Of a stretch of 22,346 nt of DNA, positions 14,731-21,865 are shown piece after piece. Both the position numbers and the translations under genes were made by a program. The stretch comes from a virus, in IMG/VR virus record IMGVR_UViG_3300030105_003465, positions 1 to 22,346 of that record; one strand, 5' to 3'. A model generated the notes under the pieces. It saw only the letters and a list, made by a program, of their open reading frames with translations. It had not been told where the DNA came from and did not search any database. Numbering within the stretch: the stretch's first letter is position 1; every line of letters begins with the position of its first letter.

Positions 14731-15144
14731 ATGACCGCAATGTCAAACTATTTAGAAAATAAACTTATAGACCATATCTTGAGAGGAACGTCTTTTAGTC
14801 AGCCAAGCGTCTATATTGGACTAGTGGGTAAATATGATGCTGCTCAACTTGAGGCTGGAACCCTTACTCATGAACTAACTGGAGGTTCTTACGCTAGAAT
14901 TGGTAGTATTCGAGGTGATGCATATTGGAGTGCGGGCGGAACCAGTGGTCTTACCGACAATGAAAGCGCAATAACATTTGCTGCTGCAACTAATGAATGG
15001 GGTCATGTATCAGGTATTTTTATAGCAGATGCGGCTAGTACCGGAAACATTTTATTGTACGGATCATTGACTGCTACCAAGTTTGTTGAGAATACAGATC
15101 AGTTTATCGTTTCTGCGGGTGATTTTGATATTACCTTTGCTTAA
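14731..15144 (+). CDS. Small virion-associated protein, probably tail or fibre related
   Basis: A 137-aa protein beginning MTAMSNYLENKLIDHILRGTSF, followed by PSVYIGLVG and a GGSYARIG turn. The opening amphipathic helix followed by a Gly/Ser/Thr-rich beta domain recurs in small structural proteins of many tailed phages, usually next to fibre genes, as here. The frame is open from 14665, but the start at 14731 is preferred because AGGAG lies 8 nt before it and the extra residues would overlap the previous gene in a poor context. It has no cysteine and no transmembrane segment. A baseplate or fibre-attachment role is inferred from neighbours. Confidence 0.6.
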   Translation: MTAMSNYLENKLIDHILRGTSFSQPSVYIGLVGKYDAAQLEAGTLTHELTGGSYARIGSIRGDAYWSAGGTSGLTDNESAITFAAATNEWGHVSGIFIADAASTGNILLYGSLTATKFVENTDQFIVSAGDFDITFA

Positions 15145-15163
15145 TTTATAGGGAGCATGGGTA

Positions 15164-17155
15164 ATGGCTTTAGTACTTAAAGATAGAGTAAAAGAAACTA
15201 CTACAACTACCGGAACGGGGACGATAACTCTCGCGGGAGCTGTTGTTGGATATCAGACTTTTTCCGTTATAGGGAATACCAACACAACCTATTATGTTAT
15301 AGAAGATGCTAATAATGCTTGGGAAGTAGGGATTGGGACATATACCCTGTCGGGAACTACACTCAGTAGAGACACGATCTTAGACAACAGTGCGGGAAAT
15401 ACAAGCGCTATTACTCTAAGCTCTGGAACGCACACTGTGTTTTGTGGTTATCCCGCCGGGAAATCGGTAGTTACCGAGAGCCCAACATTAGTAACGCCTG
15501 CGTTGGGAACGCCTTCGGCATTAGTTGCTACTAACGCAACCGGAACCGCTGCGAGCCTAACCGCTGGAACCGCCACCCTCGCCACCCTCGCAACGAGCGT
15601 TACGGTCACCGCCAACAATGGTACCAATGAAACCGTTTATCCACTCTTTGTAGACGGGGCAACGGGAACTCAAGGTACTGAGACCGATACGGGGCTAACG
15701 TATAACCCAGACAGTGGGCTTCTTACTTCTACGCTCTTTGCTGGTGCCTTGACAGGTAACGTTACGGGTAACGCTTCTGGTAGCTCCGGTAGTTGTACTG
15801 GCAACTCTGCTACGGTAACAAATGGTGTTTATACTAGCAACAACCTTTCGGTCATGGCTGCCACAACTTCTGCTCAATTAGCAGGAGTAATATCGGACGA
15901 AACAGGAAGTGGAGCATTAGTCTTTGCCACTAGTCCTACTTTAGTTACTCCAGTATTGGGAACGCCAGCATCTGGAACTCTAACAAACTGTACGTTTCCC
16001 ACTCTTAATCAAAGCACGTCCGGTACTGCTGCTATTGCGACCACTGTAACTGTAGCTGACGAGTCTGCCGATGCTACGTGTTTTCCTTTATTCGTTACTG
16101 CGGCAACAGGTAATGTGGGACCAAAGTCTGGCACCAATCTAACCTTCGCTTCTGATACAGGTATCTTAACAGCAACTGGATTCGCCGGGCCTCTTACGGG
16201 CAACGTTACAGGTAACGCCAGTGGTACTGCCGCAACCGTTACTGGTGGCACGCAGGCAGCTATTACATCTGCCGCAAATTTAGTCACGATTGGCACTGTT
16301 ACGTCTGGGACGTTATCGACCGGGACTGTATTAGCCGGTGTTACCGTTACAATGGGTAGTGATGCAGAGGGAGATATTTATTATCGTAATTCTGGTGGCG
16401 TACTTACCAGATTGGCGGCGAGTACCGATGGTCACGTATTAACTGCTACAGGTGCTGGATCAGCGCCCGCTTGGGAGGCCGCCACTGGCGGCACACCTAC
16501 GGTGATAACTGTGGCTGACGAATCTACCGACACAACATGTTTTCCGTTGTTCGTTACTGCTGCGACCGGCGATTTAGGTCCAAAATCTGGAAGCAATCTA
16601 ACGTTTAATTCCAATACGGGTGTTTTAACGGCAACAGGGTTTGCTGGGCCTATTACGGGCAACGTTACGGGCAACGCAAGCGGTACTGCTGCTACAGTTA
16701 CGACCGCCGCTCAATCAGCAATTACATCAGTCGGAACCCTAACTAGCGTGGTTGTTGCCGACGGAGGAAATATTGGTTCTGCTTCTGATACCGATGCTAT
16801 TTCTATCGCTTCTACCGGAGCTGTTACCTTTTCTAAAGCAACCAAACCCGCTCTCAAATCTAACTCAGATGCATCTACAGTTACGTTTGATGTAAATGAA
16901 GCAAACGTGCATACGGTTACTCTGGGTGCAAATAGAGTGTTCGCTATATCAAATGAAACAGCGGGTCAGAAATTTATGATTAGAATACTACAAGATGGAA
17001 CCGGAAGCAGAACCGTAACTTGGTTTAGTACAATTAAATGGGCTGGAGGCTCTGCTCCCACTTTGACTACCACTGCGAATAAAGCAGATGTAGTTGGGTT
17101 TCTTGTTACGGGAGCAGATACATATGATGGATTTGTCATAGGACAAAATATATAA
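15164..17155 (+). CDS. Tail fibre-like protein with repeated Thr/Gly modules
   Basis: A 663-aa, Thr/Gly/Ala/Val-rich protein with almost no charged residues. Residues 1-105 form an N-terminal domain (VKETTTTTGTGTITLAG, then YYVIEDANNAWEVGIGTY) common at the base of phage fibres. Three related modules follow at about 147-208, 294-358 and 447-512, each with FPLFV.AATG, a GLLTSTLFAG/ILTATGFAGP strand and TGNVTGNASG. SPTLVTP.LGTPS occurs twice (106-119 and 257-270). The C-terminus (about 555-663) is a separate beta domain ending in FVIGQNI. GGGAG lies 8 nt before the ATG. It is likely a trimeric fibre stalk exposed on the virion. The stop overlaps the next ATG. Confidence 0.75.
   Translation: MALVLKDRVKETTTTTGTGTITLAGAVVGYQTFSVIGNTNTTYYVIEDANNAWEVGIGTYTLSGTTLSRDTILDNSAGNTSAITLSSGTHTVFCGYPAGKSVVTESPTLVTPALGTPSALVATNATGTAASLTAGTATLATLATSVTVTANNGTNETVYPLFVDGATGTQGTETDTGLTYNPDSGLLTSTLFAGALTGNVTGNASGSSGSCTGNSATVTNGVYTSNNLSVMAATTSAQLAGVISDETGSGALVFATSPTLVTPVLGTPASGTLTNCTFPTLNQSTSGTAAIATTVTVADESADATCFPLFVTAATGNVGPKSGTNLTFASDTGILTATGFAGPLTGNVTGNASGTAATVTGGTQAAITSAANLVTIGTVTSGTLSTGTVLAGVTVTMGSDAEGDIYYRNSGGVLTRLAASTDGHVLTATGAGSAPAWEAATGGTPTVITVADESTDTTCFPLFVTAATGDLGPKSGSNLTFNSNTGVLTATGFAGPITGNVTGNASGTAATVTTAAQSAITSVGTLTSVVVADGGNIGSASDTDAISIASTGAVTFSKATKPALKSNSDASTVTFDVNEANVHTVTLGANRVFAISNETAGQKFMIRILQDGTGSRTVTWFSTIKWAGGSAPTLTTTANKADVVGFLVTGADTYDGFVIGQNI
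16043..16699 (+). repeat. Direct repeat of a fibre module within the fibre gene
   Basis: About 195 bp at 16043-16237 and 16502-16699 encode near-identical modules (VADES.D.TCFPLFVTAATG, then LTATGFAGP.TGNVTGNASGTAATVT), with a more diverged copy near 15600-15790. Between the two close copies lies a different segment (GDIYYRNSGGVLTRLA). Such repeats allow recombination that lengthens, shortens or swaps fibre modules. Confidence 0.75.
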
Positions 17156-17679
17156 TGGCACAAGTATACGCAAGACCAGACAGCGATGTTTCTGATGGGC
17201 GATGGGTTAATTCAGCCGGGAACAATACCAATCTTTATTCATATATAGATGAGTCTACTGTCAGTGATTCAGATTATATTCACGTTACTGATGAGTGGGG
17301 CTCTACTGATATCTGTACCGTTGGTCTTGGCGATGTCACAGACCCAAGCTCCGCGTCAGATCATAAGTTTACAGTTAGAGTTTTAGAGACGGGGGGGATG
17401 GACTCAATAATCCTTACTGTAACATTGCTACAGGGTTCTACCGCTATAAGAGCTGCTACTATTACTCCCAACACTGCGTATGCAACCGTTACGACAACAC
17501 TAACTGCTAGCGAAGCCAATGCTATTAGTGATTATACTGATCTTAGGTTAAAGATACAAGCTGTTGATCAGGGAGGTATGGGAACTCAAACCAAAGTGAG
17601 TTGGGCATACTTTGAGTGTCCGGAGGCTAGCTCGTCAGCCGTTAGTAATCCGGCATTTTTATTGTTTTTAGATCCATAA
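17155..17679 (+). CDS. Appendage-like beta-rich structural protein
   Basis: A 174-aa protein beginning MAQVYARPDSDVSDGRWVN, with N-terminal residues Y/S/D-rich (NLYSYIDESTVSDSDYIHV) followed by a single predicted beta-sandwich: FTVRVLETGGMDSIILTVTLL, AATITPNTAYATVTTTL, DLRLKIQAVD and KVSWAYFECPE. The alternating strands resemble fibronectin- or jelly-roll-like accessory domains of tail appendages. Its ATG shares the last base of the preceding fibre stop, so translation is coupled. It ends in a hydrophobic FLLFLDP tail. No enzymatic residues are seen. Function is inferred from the surrounding fibre genes. Confidence 0.55.
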   Translation: MAQVYARPDSDVSDGRWVNSAGNNTNLYSYIDESTVSDSDYIHVTDEWGSTDICTVGLGDVTDPSSASDHKFTVRVLETGGMDSIILTVTLLQGSTAIRAATITPNTAYATVTTTLTASEANAISDYTDLRLKIQAVDQGGMGTQTKVSWAYFECPEASSSAVSNPAFLLFLDP

Positions 17680-17683
17680 ACAT

Positions 17684-17691
17684 TGTGTATA
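17684..17691 (+). promoter_or_regulatory. Candidate late promoter element upstream of repeat protein
   Basis: Exact TGTGTATA in the 62-nt gap after the appendage gene, 58 nt before the ATG at 17742. It is followed by TAATATTAAG; an AAAAAGGGG ribosome site lies further down. The gap has no terminator-like hairpin. Confidence 0.55.
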
Positions 17692-17741
17692 TAATATTAA
17701 GCAGTTGGTAATATCTTAACTATGTAAAAAAGGGGTTATAA

Positions 17742-18842
17742 ATGAGTTTTTCAGCAACCCCATTTTCATCCGTACCTTTCTCGTCTGAGCCAGCGGGTAG
17801 CATAACAACTGTTTCAGGAGCCGCTAGTATTTCGGCATCAGTCGCGGTTTCTGCTGCTGGACTGATTAAGAAGGGTGCAGCTACATCTGTTTCAGCTTCT
17901 ATCACTGTTGCTGCTGCTGGGTTAGTTAAGAAAAGCGCCGCTGCATCTGTTTCAGGTTCCGTCTCAATCTCCGTTACTGCAAGTGGGTCAATGAGCGCGG
18001 CGACATCTATTTCAGCCTCTATAGCGGTTTCCGCTGCTGGGCTAATTAAGAAAAACGCAGCGACATCTATTTCAGGGTCTATCGCAGTTTCCGCCGCTGG
18101 GCTAATTAAGAAGAATGCGGCAGTATCTATTTCAGGTTCTATTACGACTTCCGTTGCTGGGGTAATCGGGAAAAAAGCGGCTACATCTATCTCAGGCTCT
18201 ATCGCAGTTTCTGCTGCGGGAACAGTACCAAGAACCGCAGCGGCATCTATTGCGGCGTCTATAGCAGTTTCCGCTGCTGCACTAATTGAGAAAAACGCAG
18301 CTACCTCTGTTTCGGGGTCTATTGCGGTTTCCGTCGCTTCGGAAGTCAAGAAACACGCGGCGACATCTGTTTCAGCTTCCATCTCAGTTTCCGCCTCCGG
18401 AAAAGTCCCGATACGCGGAGCTACATCTATCTCTGGTTCGGTCTCGGTGTCCGTTACCGCTAAGGCTAGGAATAATGCTGCGACATCTATGGCGGCAACA
18501 ATTTCAGTTACCAAAGCAGAAGCAATGACTAAGAAGGCTGGGTTTGTTTCTATATTGGGTTCAATTTCCACCGTAGCGTCGGGAACTGTCAAAAGGTTTG
18601 CGTCTACTAGCATGAATGCTAGTGTAACCATATCTGCTGATGGGATAGTGTCTAGCGACGTAGAGGGTGCTGTTTCATTGCTTACTAGTGCTAGTGTTTC
18701 AGTTGCTGGAAAAATAAGTCAATTCCCAGATGTCGAAGAGTTTATTGTGTATATCAATACGGACATAGGCAAGATTGCGTCTATTAATACAGCAAAAAAT
18801 GTGGACGCTAGCATAGAAACATTAAGAATATTTGAGGGGTAA
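17742..18842 (+). CDS. Fibre-like protein built of about fifteen 20-aa repeats
   Basis: A 366-aa protein in which residues about 25-327 consist of about fifteen repeats near 20 residues, consensus AATSISGSIAVSAAGLIKKN. Ser/Ala/Ile/Val alternate in two short strands separated by a turn and closed by Lys-rich corners (KK, PR, EK). Such a regular small-residue pattern predicts a stacked beta-solenoid or extended fibrous rod. The N-terminus (FSATPFSSVPFSSEPAG) is Phe/Ser/Pro-rich, while the C-terminus (EFIVYINTDIGKIASINTAKNVDASIETLRIFEG) is non-repetitive and more normal, and may anchor or trimerise it. AAGGGG lies before the ATG and a candidate promoter 58 nt upstream. Probably a host-contact fibre or spike; no similarity I can name. 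The reverse strand is also open for 303 codons, a by-product of the repeat. Confidence 0.65.
   Translation: MSFSATPFSSVPFSSEPAGSITTVSGAASISASVAVSAAGLIKKGAATSVSASITVAAAGLVKKSAAASVSGSVSISVTASGSMSAATSISASIAVSAAGLIKKNAATSISGSIAVSAAGLIKKNAAVSISGSITTSVAGVIGKKAATSISGSIAVSAAGTVPRTAAASIAASIAVSAAALIEKNAATSVSGSIAVSVASEVKKHAATSVSASISVSASGKVPIRGATSISGSVSVSVTAKARNNAATSMAATISVTKAEAMTKKAGFVSILGSISTVASGTVKRFASTSMNASVTISADGIVSSDVEGAVSLLTSASVSVAGKISQFPDVEEFIVYINTDIGKIASINTAKNVDASIETLRIFEG
17814..18722 (+). repeat. About fifteen tandem 60-bp repeats
   Basis: Sixty-bp units, each coding for the 20-residue motif with an AATSIS..SI.VS..G core. Units 4 and 5 are the most alike; the last three lengthen by one to two codons and diverge in composition. 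Codon choice within the block is GC-richer than in the flanking genes. Copy number could change by slippage or recombination. Confidence 0.85.
18746..18753 (+). promoter_or_regulatory. Intragenic copy of TGTGTATA
   Basis: A sixth exact copy of the octamer, inside the 3' end of the repeat-protein gene where it codes for part of FIVYIN, 99 nt before the ATG at 18845. It could supply an extra promoter for the BppU-like gene, but lying within coding sequence it may be chance. Confidence 0.25.
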
Positions 18843-18844
18843 CT

Positions 18845-19153
18845 ATGGCATCTAACGAAATACATGTTAACGATATAGGGACTACGTTCCAACTAACCTT
18901 CAAAGACGATGGTTCTGTTGTTAATATTAGTTCTGCCACTATCACTATAATGCTTCAGGGGCCTGACGATGTAACTCTATCGAAAACCGGAGTTCTTGTT
19001 AATACTGGTGCTGATGGAAAAGCTAAATATGTAACAGTCTCTGGAGACTTATCTTCCCCGGGAACTTGGAAGCTTCAGGGAAAACTCGTGATTGGAGCCA
19101 CTACCTACTCTAGTGATATCCATACTTTTATGGTTTATAAGAATTTAGTATAA
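18845..19153 (+). CDS. Small BppU-like upper-baseplate/fibre domain protein
   Basis: A 102-aa protein with the look of a single immunoglobulin-like domain: GTTFQLTFKDDGSVVNIS, ATITIMLQGPDDVTLSKTG, GKAKYVTVSGDLSSPGTWKLQGKL, and a final TYSSDIHTFMV strand. The pattern 'F.DDGS.VnlS.at...l..PdG...tk....dG..y....GdL...G.W..q' is characteristic of the N-terminal domain of phage BppU-family baseplate/fibre proteins. It stands alone here rather than fused to a fibre. GAGGGG precedes the ATG, which follows the repeat-protein gene by 2 nt, and it is likely a connector between baseplate and fibre proteins. Confidence 0.55.
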   Translation: MASNEIHVNDIGTTFQLTFKDDGSVVNISSATITIMLQGPDDVTLSKTGVLVNTGADGKAKYVTVSGDLSSPGTWKLQGKLVIGATTYSSDIHTFMVYKNLV

Positions 19154-19164
19154 GGGAATAAGAC

Positions 19165-20229
19165 ATGGCCAACGTAGCAAAAACAATAGGCACAGCAGTA
19201 GGGCGTGACTACAGTACTATATCTGCGTGGGAGTCTGATTTATCCGATACTAGTATTTATGCATCGCAAGACACAGCAGAAGGTGATTGTTATGACGATA
19301 GTGAATTTAGTGAGAATGTATCTATTAATGGGGCGTTTGACCTTTTGAAGATAACCTTAACTGCTGATCCATCTGCTAGACATGACGGGACAATTGGGTC
19401 GGGTGCTACTGTTAAGCCAGCGGGTCCAACTTCTTATACTATTAATGTCCATGAAAGCAATACAGTTATATCTTGGTTAGATATAAATGGAAATGATAAC
19501 GGTGCATATGGGGTGAAGTTTAACACAGGACTTTCTGATGTTTATCTTCAGAACTGTCTAGTGCATAACTTCGGAAGCACGTCCGATGTTTCTACAGACG
19601 TTTACGTAATTAGAAACCTTAGCGCTGCAAATTTCACTAATAACTTTATTTTCAACAATACTAGTGGATCGAGTGCAGATCTTTTTGTTCATCATTCTTC
19701 TACTTCTGTAACATCTTATATATATAACAATACATATTATTATAATAATGTGGGGGATAATTCCAGTAATTCTGGGTATATATTTTACGGCACTCTAAAT
19801 AACGCAGGGTCTGTAGCTAAGAATATAATTATATTAAGATACGATAATAACTACTGGAACACCAAGCACGCTAGCGCTACTTTAGATTATTGGGGCGCGG
19901 TTGGATCTATAGCTGGAGTGAGTAACGTCACAACAGATACATATAGCAACGCCTTTGTTGGTACATCTACTAGCGATCCTGATTTACACCTAAAGACAGG
20001 CTGTAACTTTATAGGAACCGCTGTAGATCTAGGAACATCGCCAATTGACGTAGAAATAGACATTAACGGCAACAATAGAGATTCTGCTGGAGTTACGTGG
20101 GACTTGGGTGCTCATGAATTCGAGCTACCTATCGCAGCGACAGGCAAAAAGATAAAGCCAAATACAAGGTTTCATCTATTTCATGGTACAGAGGGTTTCG
20201 AGGCTTTTTCTACCCACTTTAATTTTTAA
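19165..20229 (+). CDS. Beta-helix tail spike-like protein
   Basis: A 354-aa protein starting MANVAKTIGTAVGRDYSTISAWESDL, the usual opening of pectate-lyase-like phage proteins. The body has repeating Asn/Ser/Thr-rich turns, each followed by a short strand: YTINVHESNTVISWLDINGN, GVKFNTGLSDVYLQNCLVHN, NFTNNFIFNNTSGSS, YIYNNTYYYNNVG, NIIILRYDNNYW. These are rungs of a right-handed parallel beta-helix. It continues into a DPDLHLKTGCNFIGTAVDLG block and ends GAHEFEL, both common at the end of such helices, then a short tail HLFHGTEGFEAF. No glycosidase catalytic residues can be assigned. Likely a receptor-binding or polysaccharide-binding spike. GGGAA precedes the start. Confidence 0.7.
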   Translation: MANVAKTIGTAVGRDYSTISAWESDLSDTSIYASQDTAEGDCYDDSEFSENVSINGAFDLLKITLTADPSARHDGTIGSGATVKPAGPTSYTINVHESNTVISWLDINGNDNGAYGVKFNTGLSDVYLQNCLVHNFGSTSDVSTDVYVIRNLSAANFTNNFIFNNTSGSSADLFVHHSSTSVTSYIYNNTYYYNNVGDNSSNSGYIFYGTLNNAGSVAKNIIILRYDNNYWNTKHASATLDYWGAVGSIAGVSNVTTDTYSNAFVGTSTSDPDLHLKTGCNFIGTAVDLGTSPIDVEIDINGNNRDSAGVTWDLGAHEFELPIAATGKKIKPNTRFHLFHGTEGFEAFSTHFNF

Positions 20230-20248
20230 TATTATTTATAGAACATTT

Positions 20249-20256
20249 TGTGTATA
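20249..20256 (+). promoter_or_regulatory. Candidate late promoter element upstream of connector block
   Basis: Exact TGTGTATA in the 65-nt gap after the spike gene, 46 nt before the ATG at 20295, preceded by TT like the copy at 13876. An AAAGGAAA ribosome site follows. It would drive the neck-protein genes to the end of the window. Confidence 0.55.
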
Positions 20257-20294
20257 GTTAGATAGTATTAACTTTATTTAGAAAGGAAATTATA

Positions 20295-20798
20295 ATGGCT
20301 TGGACAACAGATTTAGTTCTTTTTGTCAGAACGCTGATTGGTGACTTAGATAGTTCCAAATATGCCGATTCTAGACTAGAGCAGATTATAGCTGTAGCCG
20401 CCTATAAGGTATATGATCAAGCTGATTTTAATTATACGTATGTAGTAGATATCGCGACAAAAGAAATTACCCCAGATCCAGTAGATAACAAAGACACAGA
20501 CTTTACTGTGCTTACAGCTTATCAGGCTGCGTGTATTATTCTAGGTAGTGAAGTAAAGACAGAGTCGTCAAATTCGCTATCCTTAAGAGATGGCCCTTCT
20601 GCTATTGATCTTAGAGGTGTTGCGACAGCTCTCAATGGTTTATATCAAGATCTCTCTGCAAAGTTTGAAGAATTAATGCAGAACTACAAAACAACTAATA
20701 GTATACATGGTCAAGCAATTCTCGGTCCTTATAGTCCCGGAAGTGCTGGATTTAACAACGGATACGATGCCCGATCAGGCTCTGTATTTGGAAACTAA
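20295..20798 (+). CDS. Head-tail connector-like protein
   Basis: A 167-aa, mainly helical protein with the opening typical of phage connector adaptors: DLVLFVRTLIGDLDSSKYADSRLEQIIAVAAYKVYDQADF. A middle beta turn (YVVDIATKEITPDP) and a second helical half follow (FTVLTAYQAACIILGSEVKTES, DLRGVATALNGLYQDLSAKFEELMQNYK), then a Gly/Ser-rich tail. This 'L..vR.lIgD.d...YsD..L...I..Aa..v' layout belongs to the gp6-like connector group that seals the portal after packaging. No catalytic motif is present. It starts a short block that ends with other neck candidates, which supports the assignment. Confidence 0.65.
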   Translation: MAWTTDLVLFVRTLIGDLDSSKYADSRLEQIIAVAAYKVYDQADFNYTYVVDIATKEITPDPVDNKDTDFTVLTAYQAACIILGSEVKTESSNSLSLRDGPSAIDLRGVATALNGLYQDLSAKFEELMQNYKTTNSIHGQAILGPYSPGSAGFNNGYDARSGSVFGN

Positions 20799-20814
20799 TA
20801 AAAGGAGATAAACA

Positions 20815-21042
20815 ATGGCTGTAGACGTAGCAAAAAAAGTTAAAACAGGAGATTCTCAACCAAATGGTGGAGATGGAATTGTTGGTGTTGCAGGAGCTAA
20901 AGGCTTAACCGCCGCTGAGAAGATTGATTCTGATCATTCTGTTTCTACTGCTAAATCATCATCTTTAATTGACGAACCAATAGACATAATGTTTTCACGC
21001 CTCAAAGACAGGTTTGATGATTATAACACTTATAGCGCATAG
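20815..21042 (+). CDS. Small unknown protein
   Basis: A 75-aa protein with an AAAAGGAG site before its ATG. The first half is Gly-rich (KVKTGDSQPNGGDGIVGVAGAKG) and the second acidic-helical, ending EPIDIMFSRLKDRFDDYNTYSA. The start MAVDVAKKVKTG and a DIMFSRLKDRFDDY helix are all that stands out. Its neighbours are the connector-like protein and a small virion-type protein, so a minor structural or neck role is plausible. No known domain recognised. Confidence 0.5.
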   Translation: MAVDVAKKVKTGDSQPNGGDGIVGVAGAKGLTAAEKIDSDHSVSTAKSSSLIDEPIDIMFSRLKDRFDDYNTYSA

Positions 21043-21053
21043 GGAGAACTAAT

Positions 21054-21347
21054 ATGGCAGCCGTACCAAATTTTTTAACTGGCAGAAAAAGCAGTATCGG
21101 CACAACTGCTCTGCAACTAACAACGACTAGTCATGTATCACGTGGTGTTCAAGTCATAGCCGACTCTACTAATTCGGTTAAGGTTTACGTGGGTGTCTCT
21201 ACGGTTACTGCGAATGCGGCAGACGGAACCGATGGGTTTCCATTGGCTGCCGGAGAAAGCATTGTGATTCCGGTCATCGACCCTAGCACAGTGTATGTCA
21301 GAGCCCCAAGTGGAACTAGTTCAAAAGTATTCTTTATAACGGTATAA
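21054..21347 (+). CDS. Small virion-type beta protein
   Basis: A 97-aa protein: KSSIGTTALQLTTTSHVSRGVQVIADSTNSVKVYVGVSTVTANAADGTDGFPLAAGESIVIPVIDPSTVYVRAPSGTSSKVFF is a compact nine-strand-like pattern. The elements SRGVQV.AD, NSVKVYVG, DGFPLAAGES, DPSTVYV and a final FF.TV strand are typical of small phage surface domains that decorate heads or tails. GGGAG precedes the ATG. No signal sequence, so assembly is cytoplasmic. It may be a head-decorating or tail-tip protein; it is not recognised to a named family. Confidence 0.55.
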   Translation: MAAVPNFLTGRKSSIGTTALQLTTTSHVSRGVQVIADSTNSVKVYVGVSTVTANAADGTDGFPLAAGESIVIPVIDPSTVYVRAPSGTSSKVFFITV

Positions 21348-21350
21348 AAT

Positions 21351-21863
21351 ATGCCCATAGTAATTCCTACGGGCGTTTTTAACGTCTACAATGAGGCGGT
21401 TACTCTTTTTGAGAGAGTCGCCACATTGGTATATCCAGAAAAGAGAGAGCAGTGTCCTAACTGTTATTTGGATACTCTAGGTACTCGCACGCGGTCTGTT
21501 AGCGTGTACAAGACTGGCGGACCTTATCCTTTTAGCAGGGGTATGCCCTGCCCTTACTGTGATGGTAGAGGGTACAAAGCTATTGAAGTTGAAGAGGATA
21601 TCAATATTAGAATATACTGGGAGCCTCGCCAATGGAAAGATGTTGGTATAGCTATAAATTTACCAGAGAATTCAATACAAATAATATCAAAGATGACAGA
21701 CTTACCAAAGCTAGATATGGCTAAATATCTAATACCTAAGTCTTATGGAGATATAAGTAATTATCACACGATGAAGTTTACTAAGGCTAGCGCCGCTTAT
21801 CCTCAAGGGTTCAAGCAAAACCCAGAGAAGTACGCTGTTACTTTTTGGACAAGGAATGGATAA
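21351..21863 (+). CDS. Zinc-motif protein of the neck region
   Basis: A 170-aa protein. Residues 1-30 are helical (FNVYNEAVTLFERVATLVYPEK). A pair of zinc-type motifs follows: CPNC (about 35-38) and CPYCDGRGY (about 68-76), separated by GGPYPFSRG. The second has the CxxCxGxG form of DnaJ-type zinc modules. The C-terminal 90 residues are beta-rich (INIRIYWEPRQWKDVGI, IQIISKMTDLPKLDMAKYLIPK). The order helix, zinc site, beta domain is unusual for a tail or neck protein, though related proteins may occur in other large phages. It starts 3 nt after the previous stop, with no strong ribosome site. Likely structural, function unknown. Confidence 0.55.
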   Translation: MPIVIPTGVFNVYNEAVTLFERVATLVYPEKREQCPNCYLDTLGTRTRSVSVYKTGGPYPFSRGMPCPYCDGRGYKAIEVEEDINIRIYWEPRQWKDVGIAINLPENSIQIISKMTDLPKLDMAKYLIPKSYGDISNYHTMKFTKASAAYPQGFKQNPEKYAVTFWTRNG

Positions 21864-21865
21864 TA

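Noticed and set aside
16009-16674. Minus-strand open frames of 80-95 codons opposite the fibre gene
   Set aside because: They are antisense shadows of the Thr/Gly/Ala-rich repeats and have no ribosome site or homology-like pattern.
17720-18631. A 303-codon open frame on the minus strand opposite the 20-aa repeat protein
   Set aside because: It mirrors the 60-bp repeats (Ala/Glu/Ile-rich antisense of Ser/Ala/Ile/Val codons), has no ribosome site and no minus-strand neighbours.
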